This document shows, one piece after another, positions 17,617-26,309 of a DNA stretch of 35,238 bases; the stretch's first letter is position 1, and each line of letters begins with the position of its first letter. Under the pieces are notes generated by a model. It ran no database searches. It saw nothing but the letters and a program-made list of their open reading frames with translations, and had not been told where the DNA came from. Made by a program: the position numbers and the translations under genes. Origin of the DNA: Paracoccaceae bacterium (lineage in GTDB: Bacteria; Pseudomonadota; Alphaproteobacteria; Rhodobacterales; Rhodobacteraceae); contig CACPHA010000017.1 of NCBI GenBank assembly GCA_902633655.1, positions 1-35,238 of the forward strand, given 5' to 3'.

Positions 17617-18424
17617 TTGAAAGCTCCCTTGAACGATCCGCTGCTCGCGATACAGTTTCGCTAATCAGCGGAACTAATCCAGAATTTTCATTCATCAAAA
17701 CCTCAAGACCTGCCTGTGTTGTGCCATTCGGGCTAGTCACATTTATGCGCAGTTGCCTAGGTGTCTCTGACGACTGGAGAGCCAACGCACCGGCGCCAGC
17801 AACAGTTGCCTTGGCAAGCACCATAGAGAGGTCTTCAGATAAACCTTGCCGACGGGCAGCTGCAGCTAATGCATCGACCATGTAAAATACGTAAGCAGGT
17901 CCCGACCCGGATACGCCAGTAACTGCGTCCATTTGATTTTCTGATTCAAGGCGAACCGTTTGCCCTATTGCGCTGAGCAGTGTTTCGCAAATTTCAATGC
18001 AAGCTTCAGTAGCCGCATTATTTCCTATTAGTGCAGATATACCTTTTCCAATGGCCGCTGGTGTGTTGGGCATAGCCCTTACAATCGGTGATGACACTCC
18101 CAGCATATCTTCATAGGTCTTTAGCGGTATTCCTGCCGCAACGGACAAAAAAACTACTCTGCCCCGTGTCAGGGATAGCAGTTGGGGGAGCGCTTCTTGC
18201 ATCACCTGGGGTTTAACCGCAATTAAAGCGAGGTTAACAGTTTTGGGAAAATCTTCGTTCAAGTTAACACCAACCGATTGCAACCAATTAGATGGCTTCG
18301 GATCAATCACCCAAATCCTTTTCGGATCAAATCCCTCATTTAGCCAACCTTGCAGCATGGCCGAGCCCATTTTGCCGCAACCCAACAAAAGAATACCCTT
18401 CGATAAGCGTTCATTAATATTCAT
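17603..18424 (-). CDS. proC: Pyrroline-5-carboxylate reductase
   Basis: Last step of proline synthesis, reducing pyrroline-5-carboxylate with NAD(P)H. The 273-residue protein has the nucleotide-binding LLGCGKMGSAML (12-23), AVKPQ (69-73), VRAMPNTPA (115-123) and the family signature DAVTGVSGSGPAYVF (166-180), then the C-terminal TSPNGTTQAGL. A strong GAGGAGG ribosome-binding site lies before the ATG. It is 43 bases downstream of the YbjN-type gene and overlaps csaA, so these genes form one transcription unit. Confidence 0.96.
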   Translation of the reverse strand: MNINERLSKGILLLGCGKMGSAMLQGWLNEGFDPKRIWVIDPKPSNWLQSVGVNLNEDFPKTVNLALIAVKPQVMQEALPQLLSLTRGRVVFLSVAAGIPLKTYEDMLGVSSPIVRAMPNTPAAIGKGISALIGNNAATEACIEICETLLSAIGQTVRLESENQMDAVTGVSGSGPAYVFYMVDALAAAARRQGLSEDLSMVLAKATVAGAGALALQSSETPRQLRINVTSPNGTTQAGLEVLMNENSGLVPLISETVSRAADRSRELSNASN

Positions 18425-18467
18425 AGTTCCCTCCTCAAAAGGCTAGCCCACCCTTTCAAAGAGGATT

Positions 18468-18968
18468 TTACGCGCGGCCGTAAGCCTCTGCAATGGCCAC
18501 TTTCAGAGCATCTTTGGGAGAATTTTTACCGTAAGCAACAAGTTGGAGAGCAGGGTAATAACGCTCGGCGGCGGAAACCGCTTTAGAAATTAAAGTGTCG
18601 ATTTGTTCAGCGCTTGCGGTTTGACCACCGGTTAAAACAAGCCCATAGCGATAAACCATCAAACCCTGATCCTTCCAATATGTAAAAGATCCAGCCCAGC
18701 ATTGATCGTTCACGAGGTTCAGAAGTTCGTAAATACGCAAAAACTGATCTTCAGGCGGCTCCATATCAAAGGTACAGATCATGCGAAGTGTTTCATCCAA
18801 GCTCGACCATGCGAGCGTAATAGAATATGTACGCCATTGACCTTCTACGGCCATTGCGATTTGATCATCGGCAATACGATCAAAATCCCAGTCATTAAAT
18901 TCCGCTAAATTTTCTACTAAGTCTATGGGGTGAATATCTTCTGCAAGGAAAATTTCACTAAGTGCCAT
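18468..18968 (-). CDS. YbjN domain protein
   Basis: A 166-residue acidic soluble protein with the YbjN pattern. Visible blocks are DWDFDRIADDQIAMAVEGQWRTYSITLAW (about 27-55), LRMICTFDM (61-69), and LLNLVNDQCWAGSFTYW (84-100). The fold resembles type III secretion chaperones. E. coli YbjN affects motility and stress responses by an unknown mechanism. It leads the transcription unit with proC, csaA and the dehydrogenase, with a GAGAGG ribosome-binding site 8 bases before the ATG. No catalytic residues can be named. Confidence 0.88.
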   Translation of the reverse strand: MALSEIFLAEDIHPIDLVENLAEFNDWDFDRIADDQIAMAVEGQWRTYSITLAWSSLDETLRMICTFDMEPPEDQFLRIYELLNLVNDQCWAGSFTYWKDQGLMVYRYGLVLTGGQTASAEQIDTLISKAVSAAERYYPALQLVAYGKNSPKDALKVAIAEAYGRA

Positions 18969-19226
18969 TGAAGTCGCCTCTCTTTAGACGGAGGAATTCA
19001 AAATTTCCTACCGCTTGCTAACTGCTCTAGGGAATGCCGATAGTGAGTGCACTCTTACTATATATGGTGATCTGCTTTCGCTGCACTGTAAAGTGAAAAA
19101 TATATAAATTCCACAATAAGTTGTGGACTAATTCTTTTGTTACCCAAAATAAGCTTTCTAACACAATCAATTGCGGTATTCTTATCACTATATCACAAAT
19201 TAGCAGAATTTTAGAAATTTTGGCTG
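18969..19226. other. Intergenic region before ybjN and after ubiK
   Basis: AT-rich 258-base spacer without a credible gene. It must hold the promoter of the ybjN-proC-csaA unit, but I cannot fix a single box. A 10-base palindrome GAGTGCACTC lies at about 19045-19054. No clear terminator for the minus-strand ubiK gene is visible. Confidence 0.35.
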
Positions 19227-19469
19227 TCAGGTTTCTTTTTGTAATGCATCAATACGCGCCTTGAGGGCCTCGTTTTCTTCCCGTGCCTTTTGCGCCATAG
19301 TTCGCACCGCATCAAATTCTTCACGGGTTACAAAATCGCGGTCAGCCAGCCAACGATCAATGATTGACTTCATTGCTGTTTCTGCTTCTTCTTTCGCACC
19401 CTGAGCCACGCCCATCGCATTGGTGACCAATTGCGAAATGTCATCTAAGACCTTGTTTCTATTTTGCAT
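19227..19469 (-). CDS. ubiK: Accessory factor UbiK family protein
   Basis: Small protein of 80 residues from ATG 19469; a GTG directly before it is an unlikely start because GGAG is spaced for the ATG. The family (also called BMFP/YqiC) supports aerobic ubiquinone synthesis as part of a soluble Ubi complex and can trimerise. The N-terminal half is amphipathic (VLDDISQLVTNAMGVAQGAKEEAE) with the conserved DFVTREEFDAVRTMAQKAREEN, and the C-terminal third is a coiled coil ending in LKARIDALQ. It is divergent from lgt. No other ubiquinone gene is in the window. Confidence 0.9.
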   Translation of the reverse strand: MQNRNKVLDDISQLVTNAMGVAQGAKEEAETAMKSIIDRWLADRDFVTREEFDAVRTMAQKAREENEALKARIDALQKET

Positions 19470-19566
19470 CACTCGCTCCAGTGTTATATTAATTTATTAT
19501 ACGATAGCTTGGCAGGTAGTCTCAAGGTATCATTAATGAAATTGATGTGAGGCAGATAAGCGCGGC

Positions 19567-20448
19567 ATGATCATTTTCCCAGATATCTCTCCAGAAATTT
19601 TCACAATTAAAATCGGAAGCGTTGAATTCGCTCTACGGTGGTATGCGATGTCGTATATAGTGGGCCTACTTTTGGGTTGGAAACTTGCGGCTCTAGCAAC
19701 CCGCCGTGCTTTTCTTTGGCCCAGGAACCAACCACCCATGAAACCAGTTCAAGTTGAGGACTTGCTAACATGGATCGTTCTAGGTGTAATTTTGGGCGGG
19801 CGTCTTGGCTATGTAATATTTTATGATCCAGGAAAGTTTTTGGCAGATCCGTTGAGTATTTTCAAGGTCTGGCAAGGGGGTATGGCATTTCATGGTGGCT
19901 TTCTTGGTGTTGTATTTGCCGCATTCATCTACTTTAGACGTAACCTCATCCCATACAGTTCAGGAGCGGATATGCTTGCACTTTGCACACCGATCGGCCT
20001 ACTTCTTGGACGGGTTGCTAATTTTATAAATGCCGAGCTTTGGGGGCGTCCAACCGATATGCCTTGGGGTGTGATTTTTCCAAGTGAATCAGCTCAAGTA
20101 TGTGAAATAGCAATAGGTAATTGCGCCAGGCATCCCTCACAACTTTATGAGGCTGCCCTTGAAGGTTTGGTTTTAGGCGCTGTTTTGATTTATTTAGTTT
20201 TTTGTAAGTTTGCTCTAAAAAGACCTGGTCTAGTTACCGGCCTATTTTTCGCAGGCTATGGGACAGCAAGATATTTGATAGAATTTTTTCGCCAACCAGA
20301 CGCGCAGTTTCAATCACCCGAAAATCCCATTGGTTACGTTCTATATTCAAGTCATTTTGGGGTAACCATGGGGCAAATCCTGTCTTTGCCCATGATCATT
20401 TTCGGGGTACTTTTGGTTGTTAGGGCCCTAAAAAGGCCAAAACTATGA
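19567..20448 (+). CDS. lgt: Prolipoprotein diacylglyceryl transferase
   Basis: Inner-membrane enzyme that attaches diacylglycerol from phosphatidylglycerol to the lipobox cysteine of prolipoproteins. The 293-residue protein has several membrane segments and the hallmark residues in LRWYAMSY (23-30), GGRLGYVIFYDP (77-88), QGGMAFHGGFLG (103-114, His109) and the signature GRVANFINAELWGRPTD (148-164). Its end overlaps the start of the next gene as ATGA. Lgt with a MidA-type methyltransferase and PgeF is a gene order familiar from Rhodobacterales, giving a small envelope-related operon. Confidence 0.96.
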   Translation: MIIFPDISPEIFTIKIGSVEFALRWYAMSYIVGLLLGWKLAALATRRAFLWPRNQPPMKPVQVEDLLTWIVLGVILGGRLGYVIFYDPGKFLADPLSIFKVWQGGMAFHGGFLGVVFAAFIYFRRNLIPYSSGADMLALCTPIGLLLGRVANFINAELWGRPTDMPWGVIFPSESAQVCEIAIGNCARHPSQLYEAALEGLVLGAVLIYLVFCKFALKRPGLVTGLFFAGYGTARYLIEFFRQPDAQFQSPENPIGYVLYSSHFGVTMGQILSLPMIIFGVLLVVRALKRPKL

Positions 20449-21503
20449 ATTCATCAAAAGACATGTTGATTGATTTGATAAAAGCTCGTGGCAGACTTTC
20501 CACGGAAGAATTCATGGCTTTCTGCCTTACTAATCCAGAAGCCGGTTACTATGCTAAACAGCCTGTTTTCGGACAAAAGGGAGATTTCATAACAGCACCG
20601 GAGATTAGTCAAATGTACGGCGAGTTGTTGGGGATGTGGCTCGCCCAGTGTTGGATCGAACAACACCGCCCAGTAAAGTTTACTCTTCTTGAGCTCGGTC
20701 CAGGGCGGGGCACGCTAATGGAAGATCTGTTACGTGCAACGGAAAAAGTCTCTGGTTTTCACAAAGCAATGCAAGTGCAACTATTAGAGTCATCGCAAAG
20801 GCTACGCGAAGTGCAAAAAGAAAAGCTTAACAAGTATGAAATAACGTGGTTGGATGAACTTCAAAAATTACCTGATCAACCTCTTTTTTTCATTGCAAAT
20901 GAGTTCTTTGACGCATTACCCATTCGGCAATTCCAGCGTACAGGCGATATCTGGTTTGAGAGATATCTTGTGATTGAGGATGGCTCACTAGTGTTTTCCT
21001 TTTCGCCCCAAGAAAAACAAGTTCCTGAAAACATTACCACACGCCACGATATAGCGGACGGCGGTATTATTGAAGTTTGTCCAGGTGCGGTAAAAATCTG
21101 CAAATTTTTAAGCAAACACATAGAAGCCAAAGGGGGAGTAGGGTTAATAATTGATTATGGCAATTCTATGTCAAAAGGTGATACGTTGCAGGCTGTTAAA
21201 GATCATAAACTTGTTAATGTACTGGAAACTCCAGGCCTATCTGATCTTACAGCTCATGTGGATTTTGGAGCGCTTGTAAGAGCAATTGTGTGCGAAACAA
21301 GTAAACTCACCCCACAGGGCCAGTTTCTTGAACGTATAGGCATAACGCATCGGGCAAAGGCACTGTCCACCAATTTGCGTAATGATGCATTGCAACTTCA
21401 TATTGCTGCTCACAAACGCTTGACCCATCCAAATGAAATGGGTCACCTTTTTAAGGTACTGGCTCTTTACCCAACTTTTGTTAAAATGCCAGTAGGCTTT
21501 TGA
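20445..21503 (+). CDS. SAM-dependent methyltransferase, MidA/NDUFAF7 family
   Basis: Class I methyltransferase of 352 residues. Motif I is LLELGPGRGTL (81-91), and other family blocks are visible: GYYAKQPVFGQKGDFITAPEIS (34-55), FIANEFFDALPIRQF (148-162) and IDYG (about 228). The mitochondrial relative NDUFAF7 dimethylates an arginine of a complex I subunit; a similar role on bacterial NDH-1 is possible but not shown here. It overlaps lgt by 4 bases and ends two bases before the pgeF ATG, so the three genes are co-transcribed and probably translationally coupled. Confidence 0.92.
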   Translation: MNSSKDMLIDLIKARGRLSTEEFMAFCLTNPEAGYYAKQPVFGQKGDFITAPEISQMYGELLGMWLAQCWIEQHRPVKFTLLELGPGRGTLMEDLLRATEKVSGFHKAMQVQLLESSQRLREVQKEKLNKYEITWLDELQKLPDQPLFFIANEFFDALPIRQFQRTGDIWFERYLVIEDGSLVFSFSPQEKQVPENITTRHDIADGGIIEVCPGAVKICKFLSKHIEAKGGVGLIIDYGNSMSKGDTLQAVKDHKLVNVLETPGLSDLTAHVDFGALVRAIVCETSKLTPQGQFLERIGITHRAKALSTNLRNDALQLHIAAHKRLTHPNEMGHLFKVLALYPTFVKMPVGF

Positions 21504-21505
21504 AT

Positions 21506-22264
21506 ATGGAAATTGCAAAAATTACATCCCCACGACTTACGCCTATTAGGCACGGCTTTTACAGTCGCCACGGTGGCGTATCGAGCGGCATCTACCAGGG
21601 TCTAAATTGTGGCCTTGGATCCTCCGATGATCAAGAGTTTGTAAAAAAAAATAAAGCACTCGTTGCCAATGATTTGGGTATAAGCGAGGAAGCGCTGATG
21701 AGCGTACATCAAGTGCATTCAGCAACCGCAATCAATTTGAACGGATACAGGAAACAGTGCTGGAAAGCCGATGCTCTTGTAACTTCCAAGCCAAAAATAG
21801 GCCTTTCAGTACTAACAGCAGACTGCCAACCAGTACTATTTGCTGACCACAAAGAACGCGTAATAGCGGCTGCTCATGCTGGTTGGAGGGGAGCACTAGA
21901 CGGAATACTGGAAGCTACTATTGAGCAGATGGAATATCTTGGTGCAAAGCGTGAAAACATTCACGCCGTTATTGGCCCTTGCATTAGCCAGCAAGCATAT
22001 GAAGTCGGACAAGAGTTCTTTGAACGGTTTGCAGACACTAGCGATTCATATTCTGTTTTTTTCGACAAAAGCATGCGAGCAGATAAATATTTCTTCAATC
22101 TCCCAAGCTTTGGACTTCATCGGTTACGAAATGCGGGTGTGAACCATTGCGAATGGGTGGGGGAATGTACTTATTCGGCACCAGATAAATACTACTCTTA
22201 TCGCCGAAAAAACCATAACGGCGAAAAAGATTACGGAAGACTCATTTCAGTAATTCGTCTTTAG
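21506..22264 (+). CDS. pgeF: Peptidoglycan editing factor PgeF (YfiH family)
   Basis: Cytosolic zinc hydrolase that removes wrongly incorporated L-serine in place of L-alanine from UDP-MurNAc intermediates; older annotations call it a laccase-like polyphenol oxidase. The protein from ATG 21506 begins MEIAKITSPRLTPIRHGFYSRHGGVS. The metal ligands are seen in VHQVHSA, TADCQPVLFAD and AAHAGWRGAL (His71, Cys107 and His124 from this start). A TTG at 21500 overlapping the previous stop would add two residues, but AGTAGG is better spaced for the ATG. It closes the lgt operon and converges on lrp with a 9-base gap. Confidence 0.95.
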   Translation: MEIAKITSPRLTPIRHGFYSRHGGVSSGIYQGLNCGLGSSDDQEFVKKNKALVANDLGISEEALMSVHQVHSATAINLNGYRKQCWKADALVTSKPKIGLSVLTADCQPVLFADHKERVIAAAHAGWRGALDGILEATIEQMEYLGAKRENIHAVIGPCISQQAYEVGQEFFERFADTSDSYSVFFDKSMRADKYFFNLPSFGLHRLRNAGVNHCEWVGECTYSAPDKYYSYRRKNHNGEKDYGRLISVIRL

Positions 22265-22273
22265 ATTTTCTAA

Positions 22274-22768
22274 CTATGCTCTATTGGAAATGCGCTGTTC
22301 TAGTATATCAAATGGAACACCAGGTTCGTCTTTTGCAGCCCTAATCACGAGTGATGTTTTTACACTTGCCACGTTGGGTGAAGTCAAAAGCTCAGTTGTA
22401 AGAAAGGATTGGAAACTACTTAAATCAGGCGCCACACATTTAAGCATAAAATCAACTTCACCATTAAGCATGTGACACTCTCGCACCAATGGCCAACTTA
22501 TACATTTATTTTCAAACCCTCTTAGATCCGTCTCGGCCTGGCTTTGAAGACCCACCATTACAAAAACGCTCACCTCAAAACCAAGTAGTCGACTATCAAC
22601 ATTAGCATGATATCCTTGAACGAAGCCCTGTTCCTCCAATGCCCGTACACGCCTTAAGCAGGGCGGCGCAGAAATACCTACACGGCTTGCCAATTCAACA
22701 TTAGTAATTCTTCCATCCGCCTGAAGTTCGGCTAGGATAAGACGGTCAATTGGGTCCAAGCGGCTCAC
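22274..22768 (-). CDS. Lrp/AsnC family transcriptional regulator
   Basis: DNA-binding regulator of 164 residues. The N-terminal winged helix-turn-helix is clear: LDPIDRLILAELQADGRITNVELASRVGISAPPCLRRVRALEEQGFVQGY occupies about 4-53. It is followed by the RAM ligand-binding domain with VSVFVMVGL, VRECHMLNGEVDFMLKCVA and FLTTELLTSPNVASVKTSLVIR. Such proteins form octamers and answer to amino acids. The start is GTG at 22768 with GGGAG upstream. It is divergent from trxB over a 218-base spacer, so it may control trxB or itself. No specific binding box is recognised. Confidence 0.94.
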   Translation of the reverse strand: MSRLDPIDRLILAELQADGRITNVELASRVGISAPPCLRRVRALEEQGFVQGYHANVDSRLLGFEVSVFVMVGLQSQAETDLRGFENKCISWPLVRECHMLNGEVDFMLKCVAPDLSSFQSFLTTELLTSPNVASVKTSLVIRAAKDEPGVPFDILEQRISNRA

Positions 22769-22986
22769 TAGCGTCGGCTCCCTTCTATTTTTTTATTTCT
22801 TATACTAGCAATAGTTTGTGCGCAATAATATTTCAAAATTGGCTCATAAAATTCATTCATCAAGTCTCGTGTCATAAATTCATTACCCCACATCAAATTT
22901 ATGTTACCCTTTTAATTTGACGGGGTTTTACACTGCTTAAGAGTCGCTTATAAGTTTTGACAAAACAGAGTTTGAAAGTCAGAATA

Positions 22987-23928
22987 ATGTCACAATTCCG
23001 CCATACCAAAACGCTTATCATTGGCTCTGGACCAGCAGGGTACACCGCCGCAGTTTATGCCAGCCGTGCAATGCTGGAACCCATTCTAGTCCAGGGTATT
23101 GAGCCAGGGGGTCAACTAACGACGACAACTGAGGTAGAAAATTGGCCTGGCGATAGCGAAGTCCAAGGGCCTGATTTAATGTTACGAATGGAAACCCATG
23201 CCCGCGCTATGGGAGCTGAGGTCATCAGTGATATTATCAAAGAATTGGATCTTGTAAATCGGCCATTTACTGCTGACGGTGACAGTGGGACAACATATAG
23301 TGCAGACTCCATTATCCTTGCGACCGGCGCTCGTGCCAAATGGCTTGGTCTAGTTTCGGAAGAAAAGTTCAAAGGCTTTGGCGTGTCCGCCTGTGCAACG
23401 TGTGATGGTTTCTTTTATCGTGGCCAGGAAATTGTTGTAGTCGGCGGTGGCAATACGGCGGTTGAAGAGGCGCTCTTCCTAACCAATTTTGCCAGTAAAG
23501 TGACACTTGTTCATCGGCGCGATGCATTGCGCGCTGAAAAAATTCTACAGAACCGTTTATTGAATCACCCAAAGATTGAAACTCTCTGGTTTCATGAATT
23601 ACTTGAAGTGATTGGAACCGAGAACCCTCTGGGAGTTGAGGCAGCTTTGGTTAAACACACAAAAACAGGTGAAGTCACTAAAATTCCCGCCAAGGGCATA
23701 TTTGTAGCGATAGGTCATGCTCCTGCGAATGAGTTGGTAAAAGATGTTTTGGAAATGCATAACGGAGGGTACGTCAACGTGGAAGCTGGCTCAACACGTA
23801 CTTCTATACCCGGTGTTTTTGCGGCAGGCGATTTGACCGACCACACCTACAGGCAAGCCGTCACTAGTGCAGGGATGGGCTGTATGGCAGCTTTGGACGC
23901 AGAAAAGTTTCTGGCGGAAGCTAGCTAA
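22987..23928 (+). CDS. trxB: Thioredoxin-disulfide reductase
   Basis: Flavoenzyme that passes electrons from NADPH to thioredoxin. From ATG 22987 the protein is 313 residues and begins MSQFRHTKTLIIGSGPAGYT; an in-frame TTG at 22957 would add ten unconserved residues. It shows FAD-binding GSGPAG (13-18), GGQLTTTTEVENWPG (41-55), the redox-active CATC (136-139), NADPH-binding GGGNTAVEEA (153-162) and the C-terminal FAD motif GVFAAGDLTDHTYRQAVTSAG. It stands alone between a divergent Lrp gene and sat-cysC. A TTGACG at 22917-22922 could be a -35 box, but no clear -10 is seen. Confidence 0.96.
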   Translation: MSQFRHTKTLIIGSGPAGYTAAVYASRAMLEPILVQGIEPGGQLTTTTEVENWPGDSEVQGPDLMLRMETHARAMGAEVISDIIKELDLVNRPFTADGDSGTTYSADSIILATGARAKWLGLVSEEKFKGFGVSACATCDGFFYRGQEIVVVGGGNTAVEEALFLTNFASKVTLVHRRDALRAEKILQNRLLNHPKIETLWFHELLEVIGTENPLGVEAALVKHTKTGEVTKIPAKGIFVAIGHAPANELVKDVLEMHNGGYVNVEAGSTRTSIPGVFAAGDLTDHTYRQAVTSAGMGCMAALDAEKFLAEAS

Positions 23929-24074
23929 AATAGTCAAAAATTTCCTGAATCTGGACTTATTTTCGTAACTATTTAGACATCATATTGCCCCTTCGCCATA
24001 CAAAGTATATTCGACCATTAGGTTATGCCCTTATTAGCCTCTACTTTTAGTTTTTCGCTGTAGGAAGAGAACAA

Positions 24075-25787
24075 ATGCTTGAAAATTTTCCCCAAATTCC
24101 TGAATTATACGTTTCTTACGAAAGAGCTAAAAAACTGAAAAACGATGCAGCCAACTTAGTTAGTTGGGATCTTACACAGCGCCAAATCTGCGATCTTGAA
24201 CTTTTGATGAATGGCGCCTTTAATCCCCTAAAAGGTTTCCTAACGCAGGATGATTACACCTCTGTAGTTGAAAAAATGCGCCTAACTCATGGAGCGCTTT
24301 GGCCCATGCCGATAACTTTGGATGTCAGCCAAGCTTTTTCTGACCAGCTTGAAATCGGACAAGATATAGCGTTGCGCGATCTAGAGGGTGTGATACTAGC
24401 CACAATCACCGTAAATGACATTTGGAAACCAGACAAATCTAAAGAAGCAAAACAAGTGTTCAGAACGGATGATATCGCGCATCCGGCCGTGAATTTTCTT
24501 TTTAATAATGCAGGCCCTGTTTACATTGGTGGTCCTGTCATCGGTCTCCAAAAACCAGTTCACTATGACTTCCGCGCGCGGAGAGATACACCTAATGAGC
24601 TTCGCTCCTATTTCCGCAAACTGGGCTGGCGCAAAGTAGTGGCGTTTCAAACACGTAATCCACTGCATCGGGCACATCAGGAACTTACCTTCAGAGCAGC
24701 CAAGGAGGCGCAGGCGAACCTACTCATTCATCCAGTCGTAGGAATGACGAAGCCCGGTGATATTGATCACTTTACGCGCGTTCGCTGTTACGAAGCAGTT
24801 CTTGATAAATACCCAACTTCGACAACGACAATGTCTTTGCTAAATCTTGCGATGCGGATGGCTGGTCCAAGGGAGGCGGTATGGCACGGACTCATTCGCA
24901 AAAACCATGGATGTACGCATCTCATCATTGGGCGCGATCACGCAGGTCCAGGTAAGAATTCACATGGAGAAGATTTTTACGGTCCTTACGATGCTCAAGA
25001 GCTATTCCACGCAAATGAAGAAGAAATAGGCATCAAAATGATTGACTTTAAGCAAATGGTCTTTGTGCAGGAGCGCGCCCAGTATAAACCTGCCGATGAA
25101 CTGGGAGAAGATGTAACTGTTCTAAATATCTCTGGAACAGAATTACGCCGAAGGTTGTCAGAAGGACTTGAAATTCCAGAATGGTTCAGCTTTCCTGAAG
25201 TAGTTGCGGAATTGCGTAAAGCTAGTCCCCAGCGTTCGAAACAAGGTTTCACTGTGTTCTTCACAGGGTTCTCTGGGTCAGGAAAATCTACAATCGCGAA
25301 TGCTTTAATGGCAAAGCTAATGGAAATAGGCGGCCGTCCTGTAACCCTTCTTGACGGAGATATAGTCCGGAAAAACCTATCTTCGGAACTTGGATTTAGC
25401 AAAGAACACCGGGACCTCAACATTCGCCGTATTGGCTATGTTGCCTCTGAAATCACCAAGAATGGCGGGATTGCCATCTGTGCGCCCATCGCCCCCTATG
25501 CTGCGACACGCCGTGCGGTGCGTGAAGACGTTGAAAAATTTGGGGCTTTTGCAGAAATCCATGTTGCGACATCGCTTGAAGAATGCGAACGCCGTGACCG
25601 CAAGGGGCTTTATAAGCTTGCACGGCAGGGAAAAATCAAAGAATTCACGGGGATTTCAGATCCCTACGATGTACCCAAAACCCCTGAACTTCGTGTAGAA
25701 ACGGAAAAGGTTGATGTAGATCACTGCGCACATCAGGTGCTTTTAAAGCTCAAAAGCATGGGTCTTATTGCCACCCAACAAAAATAG
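24075..25787 (+). CDS. Bifunctional sulfate adenylyltransferase / adenylylsulfate kinase
   Basis: Fused sat-cysC enzyme of 570 residues that turns sulfate and ATP into APS and then PAPS for cysteine synthesis or sulfonation. The ATP sulfurylase part (about 1-385) has QTRNPLHRAH (192-201), the HxxH-type nucleotide motif GRDHAGPG (286-293) and the mobile-loop region near ISGTELRRRL. The APS kinase part (about 391-570) has Walker A GFSGSGKST (398-406), LLDGDIVRKNL (425-435), GFSKEHRDLNIRRIG and the APS-binding FTGISDPYDVP. Both domains look complete. This fusion order (sulfurylase first) is known in alphaproteobacteria and fungi. No sulfite-reduction genes flank it. GGAAGAGA precedes the ATG. 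Confidence 0.95.
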   Translation: MLENFPQIPELYVSYERAKKLKNDAANLVSWDLTQRQICDLELLMNGAFNPLKGFLTQDDYTSVVEKMRLTHGALWPMPITLDVSQAFSDQLEIGQDIALRDLEGVILATITVNDIWKPDKSKEAKQVFRTDDIAHPAVNFLFNNAGPVYIGGPVIGLQKPVHYDFRARRDTPNELRSYFRKLGWRKVVAFQTRNPLHRAHQELTFRAAKEAQANLLIHPVVGMTKPGDIDHFTRVRCYEAVLDKYPTSTTTMSLLNLAMRMAGPREAVWHGLIRKNHGCTHLIIGRDHAGPGKNSHGEDFYGPYDAQELFHANEEEIGIKMIDFKQMVFVQERAQYKPADELGEDVTVLNISGTELRRRLSEGLEIPEWFSFPEVVAELRKASPQRSKQGFTVFFTGFSGSGKSTIANALMAKLMEIGGRPVTLLDGDIVRKNLSSELGFSKEHRDLNIRRIGYVASEITKNGGIAICAPIAPYAATRRAVREDVEKFGAFAEIHVATSLEECERRDRKGLYKLARQGKIKEFTGISDPYDVPKTPELRVETEKVDVDHCAHQVLLKLKSMGLIATQQK

Positions 25788-26081
25788 AGAAAAGCCAGAA
25801 TTCCTTTCAAACCAGCAGTAATTTTATGCAGACAATAAAAGAAATATTTCTATTGCGAGTATATCTTTTAGCAATAGAGCTTAATATAGTTTTTAAAGGC
25901 AGAACGACTTAATTCTAGTAATATTTAAGTCCATCCAGAAACCTAAAAAACTACTTTTAAAAATTTTACGCTATATGAGCCGTTAGGGTGTTTTCCCAAT
26001 ATGACCCACGGCTGATATGCCTCCAGGCAATGCTTTAAACCGAAGCGGTTTTCGGTATAAAGCCCATTTCTAAATAATATT
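25788..26081. other. AT-rich intergenic region with two inverted repeats
   Basis: No gene is seen in these 294 bases between the 3' ends of sat-cysC and the DUF1150 gene. A perfect 8-base inverted repeat, TCTATTGC (25849-25856) and GCAATAGA (25871-25878), has a 14-base loop. A compact hairpin AAACCG-AAG-CGGTTT lies at 26037-26051. The latter could end the minus-strand hsp20-DUF1150 message, but the T run is poor. Confidence 0.4.
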
Positions 26082-26309
26082 TCAGTGAACTGTCACAGGT
26101 GATAAGTCATTTTGGCGGGCTAAAACAAAAGCCATATCTCGTTCTTTCACCAGTGCAAGACGTTGCCCACTAGCATTATGAACCGCATAAAGCATTTTAT
26201 TGTCTGGCAGTTGAACGCGGATGTCATCTGGTAAATCATCGACATCGACAGACTTCACATAAACGATTCGATCATCTTTTCTGTCAAAACTCTTAAGCTC
26301 ATCACTCAT
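26082..26309 (-). CDS. DUF1150 family protein
   Basis: A 75-residue acidic protein of unknown function. The sequence IVYVKSVDVDDLPDDIRVQLP followed by LYAVHNASGQRLALVKERDMAFVLARQNDL is the DUF1150 pattern, which is restricted mostly to alphaproteobacteria. Its start overlaps the hsp20 stop as ATGA, and DUF1150 genes are commonly found immediately after a small heat-shock protein gene. It may therefore be a stress-linked partner of Hsp20; this is inference from gene order only. No catalytic motif or membrane segment is visible. Confidence 0.88.
   Translation of the reverse strand: MSDELKSFDRKDDRIVYVKSVDVDDLPDDIRVQLPDNKMLYAVHNASGQRLALVKERDMAFVLARQNDLSPVTVH

Noticed and set aside
22769-22986. 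Specific Lrp-binding site between lrp and trxB
   Set aside because: The spacer is AT-rich and has many weak partial palindromes; none stands out enough to call.
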